Part shown: one piece after another, positions 58,800 to 64,000 of the stretch
Position numbering within the stretch: position 1 is the first letter of the stretch
How the letters are laid out: every line of letters begins with the position of its first letter
Assembly: GCA_017478205.1 (NCBI GenBank)
Contig: JAFVDZ010000091.1
Coordinates: 25,447-89,446, forward strand
Reading direction: 5' to 3'
DNA from: Spirochaetales bacterium
Lineage (GTDB): Bacteria; Spirochaetota; Spirochaetia; Sphaerochaetales; Sphaerochaetaceae
Length of the DNA: 64,000 nt
The notes under the pieces: generated by a model
Seen by the model: only the letters and a program-made list of their open reading frames with translations
The model's database searches: none
Told to the model about the DNA's origin: nothing
Position numbers and translations under genes: made by a program

Positions 58800-60874
58800 T
58801 GGCAGAAAATATTCCAGACGCCTCCTGGGGCGGAGCAGAAGTAAGCAATGTGCATGAAGGGGCTAGCGGAAGCGGTTATACCCCATTCAAGGTTGTATCA
58901 CCATATGAACCATCTGGGGATCAGGGAGATGCGATAGAATCCCTATCTGAAGGTATAAAGCGTGGTGATAGGGCACAGACACTCAAGGGTGTAACTGGCT
59001 CAGGAAAGACATATACGATGGCCAAGGTAATCGAAAAGATACAGCGCCCGACTCTAATCCTTTCCCACAACAAGACTCTTGCTGCCCAGCTTTACAAGGA
59101 GTTCAAGAGCTTCTTTCCGAACAATGCAGTCGAATACTTCGTCTCGACCTATGATTACTACCAGCCAGAAGCCTACGTCCCTGGTAAGGATCTGTACATC
59201 GAAAAAGAGACTGATATCAATGATGAGATAGATCGTCTGAGACTCTCTGCTTCGTTTTCTCTTATGGAGAGACGCGATGTAGTTGTCGTCTCTACAGTCA
59301 GCTGTATCTATGGTCTTGGTAACCCTGTCTCTTTGAGGGATATGATACACACATTCCGTGTAGGACAGATATTCGACCACAGAGTAGAGCTTGAGCAACT
59401 TGTCAGGATGCTCTACGAAAGAAATGATATGGTCCTAAGCAGAGGCACTTTCCGTGTCCGTGGTGATATCATTGAAATCTATCCTGCATATCTTGAGAAT
59501 GCCTTCAGGATAATTCTTGATTGGGATGAGATTGCCGCAATCGAATGGTTCGATCCTGTGACCCTTATCAAAGGGGACAGAGTCGATAGCGTCAACCTCT
59601 ACCCAGCAAAGCAATTTGTCATGCCTCAAAGTGCATTGTCTGGTGCTATAAAGAGGATAGAGGACGAGCTCAGAGACCAAGTTGCCTTCTTTGAAGGTGA
59701 AGGAAGGCTTATAGAGGCACAAAGAATTAAAAGCCGTGTCGAATATGATATGGAGATGCTGAAAGAGGTAGGGCATTGCTCAGGCATCGAGAACTATTCG
59801 AGGCAGCTAGCTGGCAGAGCTGCAGGCGAGCGCCCTGCAGTCCTCCTCGATTACTTCCCAGATGACTTTGTCTGCTTCATAGATGAATCTCATGTAACAC
59901 TGCCGCAGATCGGAGCGATGTATGAAGGTGACAGGTCCAGAAAGACCAACCTTGTAAACTATGGCTTCCGTCTTCCATCTGCACTTGATAACAGACCTTT
60001 GAAATATGATGAATTTGACAAGAAGGTTGGACAGAGAATCTATGTAAGTGCAACACCTGGAAAGATAGAGCTCAAAGAGAGCACACAGATAGTAGAGCAG
60101 CTTATCCGTCCAACTGGTCTTCTCGATCCAACCATTGAAGTCAGAGCAACTGAAGGACAGATGGAAGATCTCTATGGTGAGATCAGGAAGACAATTGAAA
60201 AAAACGAGAGAGTACTTGTAACAACCCTCACAAAGAAGATGGCTGAAGACCTCACAGATTACATGACAGGTCTTGGTCTCAAGGTCAGATATCTTCACAG
60301 CGAGGTAGAGACTATAGAGAGAGTTGAGATCCTGAGAGACTTGAGGCTTGGCAAGTTCGATATCCTTGTCGGTATCAACTTGCTTCGTGAGGGCCTTGAT
60401 CTTCCTGAAGTTTCTCTTGTTGCAATCCTGGATGCCGATAAGATTGGCTTCCTTCGCTCTGCAACCTCTCTTATCCAGACAATTGGCCGTGCTGCAAGAA
60501 ATGCTGATGGCAGAGTCATCATGTACGCTGATATGATGAGCGATGCAATGAGAGAGGCCATCGTTGAAACAGAGCACAGGAGAGAAGTCCAGAACGAATA
60601 CAACATTGCTCATGGAATTACACCAAAGACGATAAGGAAAGCTGTTGAAGATCTCATAGAGCGTCAGGAAGCTGAAAAGAGTGAGCTTGTAGAAGCTGAG
60701 ATGAAGATACAGAGAGCTGGCTTTAATCTCCTTGTGGAAAGTGAGAGGAAGAAGTATCTCAAGACGCTTGAAAAGGAGATGCTCGAATGTGCCAAGAGGC
60801 TTGAATTCGAACGTGCAGCACAGCTTCGTGATGAGATCGAGCTTATCAAGTCCGGTAAATTCCTTGATGATTGA
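58799..60874 (+). CDS. uvrB: Excinuclease ABC subunit B
   Basis: The 691-aa damage-verifying helicase of nucleotide excision repair. Walker A GVTGSGKTYT, beta-hairpin region YYQPEAYVP, helicase motifs through QTIGRAARN, and a C-terminal UVR domain (LEKEMLECAKRLEFERAAQLRDEI) for UvrC contact. The first ~20 residues, rich in Gly/Ser, are an unusual short extension ahead of the conserved FKVVSPYEPSGDQ. The 3' end overlaps the convergent caspase gene by 29 bp. Confidence 0.96.
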   Translation: MAENIPDASWGGAEVSNVHEGASGSGYTPFKVVSPYEPSGDQGDAIESLSEGIKRGDRAQTLKGVTGSGKTYTMAKVIEKIQRPTLILSHNKTLAAQLYKEFKSFFPNNAVEYFVSTYDYYQPEAYVPGKDLYIEKETDINDEIDRLRLSASFSLMERRDVVVVSTVSCIYGLGNPVSLRDMIHTFRVGQIFDHRVELEQLVRMLYERNDMVLSRGTFRVRGDIIEIYPAYLENAFRIILDWDEIAAIEWFDPVTLIKGDRVDSVNLYPAKQFVMPQSALSGAIKRIEDELRDQVAFFEGEGRLIEAQRIKSRVEYDMEMLKEVGHCSGIENYSRQLAGRAAGERPAVLLDYFPDDFVCFIDESHVTLPQIGAMYEGDRSRKTNLVNYGFRLPSALDNRPLKYDEFDKKVGQRIYVSATPGKIELKESTQIVEQLIRPTGLLDPTIEVRATEGQMEDLYGEIRKTIEKNERVLVTTLTKKMAEDLTDYMTGLGLKVRYLHSEVETIERVEILRDLRLGKFDILVGINLLREGLDLPEVSLVAILDADKIGFLRSATSLIQTIGRAARNADGRVIMYADMMSDAMREAIVETEHRREVQNEYNIAHGITPKTIRKAVEDLIERQEAEKSELVEAEMKIQRAGFNLLVESERKKYLKTLEKEMLECAKRLEFERAAQLRDEIELIKSGKFLDD

Positions 60875-61823
60875 AAATAACTAGGTCGATAAAGGATAGA
60901 GATGTATCAGGATGTTGGTCTCTGTCATTTATCCTCTGCGTTACTCCTTCATAGAGTGAGTAGACTGTTATCTTTCCTTTCCTTGGCTCTCCTGGGCCTT
61001 CCCAAGTATCGCCATATTGATATCCCAATTCTGTGAGCAATGCAGATGTAAATCGTCCATGATATACATCATCATCAAAGAGCTCCTCGAAAGACTCTTC
61101 ATCATACCTTGACCCTGATAGCTCCCAAATTCCATCAAAGTACACTCTTGATGGTTTTGCAAGTCGCTTTAGAAGAGTTTGTATGTCTCCTTCTTCAAGT
61201 TCGTCTTTTATTATCTCACCTGAATAGCAGGAGTCCAGGATGATCAACGTTTTCCCAGGGATTGAGGAAATATCGATCCTGAGTTCATCTAGTGGATATA
61301 GATACTTCATGTTGCTATCGAGCTTCTTCCAGTCTCCAATATCTGGAAACTCGATATTTCCCATTACGAGAGAACCATTGAGATATCTTATATCCATATC
61401 GTTGCTGCTATATCCATTCACTCCATGTCCTGCGTAGTAGAAGATTATTAGGTCTTCCGGATTTGATATCAAGCTGACCTTGTCGAATATCTTTTTTAGT
61501 CTGTTCTTGAAATTTGACAAGTCGAAATATACTTTCCTATCTACGCTGTCTCCGAAGATAGGATTGGTCATTGTCCTTTCGTATATATTGTTTCCATCCT
61601 GAGTGAGAGAGTAGGAGAAGAAGGCTTTATCCTGGAGTGATGAGAGAAAAGAGAATTGCTCTATCACAGCCATCTGGTCTTCATTCGTACACTCAAGTGA
61701 ACTTACTGTTGTATTCTCATAGTCAAGAGAACAGGAGATAAGAAAGACAGAGCCTTTCTCTTCAGTTGGCATCTCGCAGGAAAGAATGAAAAGTGAGAGG
61801 AGTAATAAAATGTATCTTTTCAT
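60846..61823 (-). CDS. Caspase-fold (C14) lipoprotein, pair 2
   Basis: 325 aa. A short signal with lipobox I-L-S-C (Cys16), then a caspase-like peptidase domain. The catalytic His133 is in FYYAGHG and Cys199 in ILDSCYSG, the dyad typical of metacaspase/paracaspase-type C14 proteins. Asp after the His strand and the LDSCYSG loop are intact, so it should be active. Residue +2 is Glu, permissive for outer-membrane sorting under E. coli rules. It overlaps the barrel gene 61820-62356 by 4 nt (ATGA). Homologous to the protein encoded at 62390-63310. Confidence 0.85.
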   Translation of the reverse strand: MKRYILLLLSLFILSCEMPTEEKGSVFLISCSLDYENTTVSSLECTNEDQMAVIEQFSFLSSLQDKAFFSYSLTQDGNNIYERTMTNPIFGDSVDRKVYFDLSNFKNRLKKIFDKVSLISNPEDLIIFYYAGHGVNGYSSNDMDIRYLNGSLVMGNIEFPDIGDWKKLDSNMKYLYPLDELRIDISSIPGKTLIILDSCYSGEIIKDELEEGDIQTLLKRLAKPSRVYFDGIWELSGSRYDEESFEELFDDDVYHGRFTSALLTELGYQYGDTWEGPGEPRKGKITVYSLYEGVTQRINDRDQHPDTSLSFIDLVIFNHQGIYRT

Positions 61824-62356
61824 CTTTTTACTCCCAGGAAGGTCGAAATGCCAACAAACGGAGACAGGTCATAGGCACCCTCTCGTTTGGAATAGTTCAT
61901 TCCAACTCTTATCTTGAAGGGTTTCTTGATCAGATAATCGAAACTGAATGTGCTCTCATAGAGTGCAAATATTGTCTTGTTGTAACTGTAGTGGCCTTCG
62001 CCTGCACCAAAGGAAAGACCCAAAGAGAGTCTTTTTGTGATGTCATAGTCCAGACTGATACCGAGAGAGACCAGGTCATAACCTAGGAACACAATATCAT
62101 TTCGACTTACTGTGTCACTTTGTTTTGTTATGGCTCCATAGGGGCTTAAGGAAAAGCGCCACAGTTTGAGCTTTATTGGTTCGATATCCAATCTTGCTCT
62201 AGCTGAGGTCCTTCCTTCATTACTATCGATTTCAAGTCCATCTGGATATGAAAAGGTAGGGGACAGAGAGAAAGTGGCTTCTGTTGATATTGAGATAGCA
62301 CTCAGAAGACAGCACGGTAACAAAAGAAATAAAAAAATAGTCATGATTTTGTTCAT
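61820..62356 (-). CDS. Small outer-membrane beta-barrel, pair 2
   Basis: About 178 aa from ATG 62356 (ATG 62344 and a TTG at 62374 are alternatives). The signal peptide is rich in Phe and Leu, ending near LLSAIS. The mature part is a series of 10-12 residue amphipathic strands, with LGISLDYDITKRLSLGLSFG and a C-terminal FVGISTFLGVKR, as in 8-stranded barrels. A strong hairpin with a T-run covers its start codons. It precedes and overlaps the caspase gene by 4 nt. Similar in plan to the barrel at 63307-63822. Confidence 0.65.
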   Translation of the reverse strand: MNKIMTIFLFLLLPCCLLSAISISTEATFSLSPTFSYPDGLEIDSNEGRTSARARLDIEPIKLKLWRFSLSPYGAITKQSDTVSRNDIVFLGYDLVSLGISLDYDITKRLSLGLSFGAGEGHYSYNKTIFALYESTFSFDYLIKKPFKIRVGMNYSKREGAYDLSPFVGISTFLGVKR

Positions 62357-62362
62357 GACTAT
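62331..62362 (-). terminator. Hairpin/T-run over the start of the pair-2 barrel gene
   Basis: A perfect 10-bp stem (62337-62346 with 62353-62362), loop TTTTGT on the plus strand, followed on the minus strand by TTTTTT. It has full terminator form yet includes both candidate ATG codons of the downstream barrel gene. It would limit transcription or initiation of pair 2. Confidence 0.7.
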
Positions 62363-62389
62363 CTTTGTCACCAAATTTTAAATATTGTA

Positions 62390-63310
62390 TCAAAATTTAG
62401 TTGAGAAAAGGACAAGATCGATAAAATTAGAGCTATCTGTTGTCGTCTGAGTGATTATTCTACTGTTTGATTTGAGAACATCGATATAGCTCTTTGTATC
62501 ATTGAATAGGCTGCTGACAGTTATCGTTCTAGATGGTGTTCTAGCAGTCTCTGTGGTCAGGTCAAATCCAAGGCTGTTGAGAACTGCTGCTGTAAATGCA
62601 CCATGTCTCTTCATCCACTTGTTTACAGTAACTTCCATTGATTGTTCATTTGAAGATGATGCAAAGGCACCCCAAGTATATGTCAGATCAAGATCGTCAT
62701 CTGAGAAGAGGTTTCTATAGGCATCGGAAACGCTTGTGTCTCCTTCTTCATCAAATGAGAAGTTTCCTGAATAGCAGGAATCGAGCAACAATACCTTGTA
62801 TCCTTTTAGTGCTTTCACGATGGAAAGTAATCTGGTAGGCGAAATAGTATCGTTATTGCTATTAGGAACAAAGTATGGGCCAACCAAATAACCTGTATTA
62901 TCATTACCATGACCTGAATAGTGGATGATTGTAATATCATCCTTTCCGATATTTTCATTTTCGATCAGGTTTTCAAGTTTTGTAGTATCAGAAAAGATAT
63001 TAGTTGAGCCAAAAGATGTCTCAGCAGACAGTGTTCCATTTCTATGTGTCTTGTAATAGATACTGCTGTTACTGTCATAGACGAGGGTTGCAGAGAATTC
63101 ATAGCCTTCACTTGTGTACATTGTCGAAAGCTGCTCATACATAGCGTTCATATCATTATGTGTTCCAGTCAAGTTGTTGACTTTGTCGTTGTCCTCGTAG
63201 CTGAAACATATTGAAATGAGATGTACAGTTGGTTTTGAAACATCGGAAAAGAATTCACACCCCGTAAAAAGGAGCAATGAAATCAAGCAAAGCAAAAGTA
63301 TCTTCTTCAT
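62390..63310 (-). CDS. Caspase-fold (C14) lipoprotein, pair 1
   Basis: 306 aa with a lipoprotein signal (L-F-T-G-C, Cys18) and a caspase-like domain. His134 is in IIHYSGHG and Cys179 in LLLDSCYSG. The start of the domain, VHLISICFSYEDND followed by GTHNDMNAM, is the typical p20 beginning, where the N-D pair is conserved in bacterial caspases. The C-terminal part ends in a strand block FIDLVLF shared with the pair-2 protein. It overlaps the upstream barrel by 4 nt. Substrate unknown; it should face the periplasm or the outside. Confidence 0.87.
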   Translation of the reverse strand: MKKILLLCLISLLLFTGCEFFSDVSKPTVHLISICFSYEDNDKVNNLTGTHNDMNAMYEQLSTMYTSEGYEFSATLVYDSNSSIYYKTHRNGTLSAETSFGSTNIFSDTTKLENLIENENIGKDDITIIHYSGHGNDNTGYLVGPYFVPNSNNDTISPTRLLSIVKALKGYKVLLLDSCYSGNFSFDEEGDTSVSDAYRNLFSDDDLDLTYTWGAFASSSNEQSMEVTVNKWMKRHGAFTAAVLNSLGFDLTTETARTPSRTITVSSLFNDTKSYIDVLKSNSRIITQTTTDSSNFIDLVLFSTKF

Positions 63311-63822
63311 AATTTAGCTCCTACTCCAAGAGTGAATGCAAAGGAATCCTGATAGCTAGCTCTCTCAAGCTGGAGCTGAGGAGTGAGATAGACGCCTTTG
63401 CCTATTAGATATTCCATACCTAAATTGACACCAACAAATGCAAGCTTTGTATCTGACTTAAGGTATAAGCCTGTACCTGTATAGAGCTCTGCGTTGAGTC
63501 GTAGTTTTCTGTTGAGTGAGTAATTTACACCAGCTCCCAATCCAATGTCGAAATGGGACTTGAATGTGATCATAGGAGCAGTGATAGTCCTTGATGAAAA
63601 CCTAGCTAGTGCAAATGGAAAAAGATTCAGATTCTCATTAATTGCAACTTCAGCTCCCAATCTGTTATCGAGGAGGAAGTTGGTCCTGAAATCTAGGTTG
63701 TCTTTAATTTTTCGAGTATGTCCCTCGTTGATACCTACATTGACCCTATCATAGAGTGATATGGCAGGAAGTAGGGAGGTGAAAACCATCATGATTATCA
63801 AAAATGATGCAAGTCTTTTCAT
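63307..63822 (-). CDS. Small outer-membrane beta-barrel, pair 1
   Basis: 171 aa with a signal peptide (MKRLASFLIIMMVFTSLLPA) and barrel-like strands such as FDIGLGAGVNYSL, LRLNAELYTGTGLYL, LAFVGVNLGMEYLIG and a C-terminal FAFTLGVGAKL. The plan and the GxGxGVNYSL..KLRLNAE segment resemble the pair-2 barrel. It is the first gene of the four-gene locus, with an extended -10 (TGG-TATAAA, minus strand, 63839-63831) 8 nt before the ATG. Confidence 0.65.
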   Translation of the reverse strand: MKRLASFLIIMMVFTSLLPAISLYDRVNVGINEGHTRKIKDNLDFRTNFLLDNRLGAEVAINENLNLFPFALARFSSRTITAPMITFKSHFDIGLGAGVNYSLNRKLRLNAELYTGTGLYLKSDTKLAFVGVNLGMEYLIGKGVYLTPQLQLERASYQDSFAFTLGVGAKL

Positions 63823-63830
63823 AATATCTC

Positions 63831-63839
63831 TTTATACCA
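63831..63839 (-). promoter_or_regulatory. Extended -10 of the barrel/caspase locus
   Basis: Minus-strand TGG followed by TATAAA, 8 nt before ATG 63822; no clear -35 and only a weak AGAGAT as Shine-Dalgarno. Confidence 0.4.
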
Positions 63840-63884
63840 AGGATTTTGAATATAAAGTAACTCAAAGTTGACACTTAGATTTAA

Positions 63885-63902
63885 GGCCTCCAAACGGAGG
63901 CC
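63885..63902. other. G/C-rich hairpin at window end
   Basis: GGCCTCC (63885-63891) and GGAGGCC (63896-63902) form a 7-bp stem with an AAAC loop, extended by GATTT/AAATC after a 2-nt bulge. T-tails are poor on both strands. It may end a minus-strand gene beyond the window. The remaining bases to 64000 are A/T-rich with no gene seen. Confidence 0.4.
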
Positions 63903-64000
63903 AAATCTATACATAAATAGCCATGAAAAAATATGACTAATTCTTTATAATGAATGGAAATGTTTACCCAATTATTGTATAATTAAATTACCAAAAAAAC

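Noticed and set aside
63885..63902. Clear intrinsic terminator at the right end
   Set aside because: The hairpin is good but both T-tails are poor, so it is listed only as a hairpin.
1..64000. Prophage, integrative element or toxin-antitoxin locus
   Set aside because: No integrase, transposase, phage structural gene, attachment repeats flanking a tRNA or toxin-antitoxin pair was found; tRNA 3' ends are not duplicated nearby as far as I can see.

Overview
The window looks like chromosomal core DNA of a spirochaete, roughly 40% GC, most plausibly a host- or gut-associated lineage near Sphaerochaeta/Treponema. The main evidence is the run spoVG - rplY(ctc) - pth - tilS - ftsH, an order I know from Borrelia and related spirochaetes, together with many lipoproteins, small beta-barrels and GGDEF proteins. 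Lineage is inferred from gene content only. I see no phage, insertion sequence, CRISPR array, rRNA or plasmid function.

Layout. 1-3.4 kb: end of an unknown gene, an acyl-CoA synthetase, ispE, spoVG and tRNA-Gln. 3.8-5.4 kb: a broken two-repeat Lcl/DUF1566-type lipoprotein gene. 5.7-12.1 kb: rplY-pth-tilS, then ftsH-lepA. 12.2-16.7 kb: a TM1410/GH114-like lipoprotein and a heterodimeric ABC exporter of the siderophore/iron-associated kind behind a promoter with a palindromic operator. 16.8-25.7 kb: galM-udk, yidD, yaaA, a selenium/molybdenum hydroxylase maturation pair (yqeC and an XdhC-YqeB fusion), proA-proB, a glycosyltransferase and an amidase. 25.7-30.2 kb (minus strand): def, pncB, serS, proC, trmL. 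30.3-36.9 kb: uppP, dinB, a small ORF, murE, a large beta-barrel, a HemA homologue and a LacX-like mutarotase. 37-41.8 kb: a membrane protein with a VPVEV-repeat stalk, an FtsB/DivIC-like protein, tsaC, a DUF1015 protein, thiN, a small membrane protein and aroH. 41.8-45.5 kb: a flavin locus with FMN riboswitch, ribU and a stand-alone riboflavin kinase, divergent from a complete ECF module (ecfA1-ecfA2-ecfT). 45.5-50 kb: tRNA-Thr, an unassigned 56-aa basic protein, tRNA-Asn, a phosphohexomutase, and an rRNA methyltransferase with a long Arg-rich octapeptide repeat tail. 50.1-60.9 kb: glnS, two tandem GGDEF receptors, apbE, a methyltransferase, htrA and uvrB. 60.8-63.8 kb: two tandem [outer-membrane barrel + caspase-fold lipoprotein] pairs.

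The genome is compact. Many genes are coupled by ATGA or longer overlaps, and seven convergent gene pairs overlap at their 3' ends with no space for a terminator. Two modes of initiation coexist. Many genes have a good GGAGG-type Shine-Dalgarno. About ten have none, and instead carry a -10 box 6-9 nt before the ATG, as expected for leaderless mRNAs.

The best candidate for an undescribed system is the duplicated barrel/caspase-lipoprotein locus at 60846-63822. Next are the 56-aa protein with ribosomal-protein-like features, the leaderless promoter set, and the XdhC-YqeB fusion.
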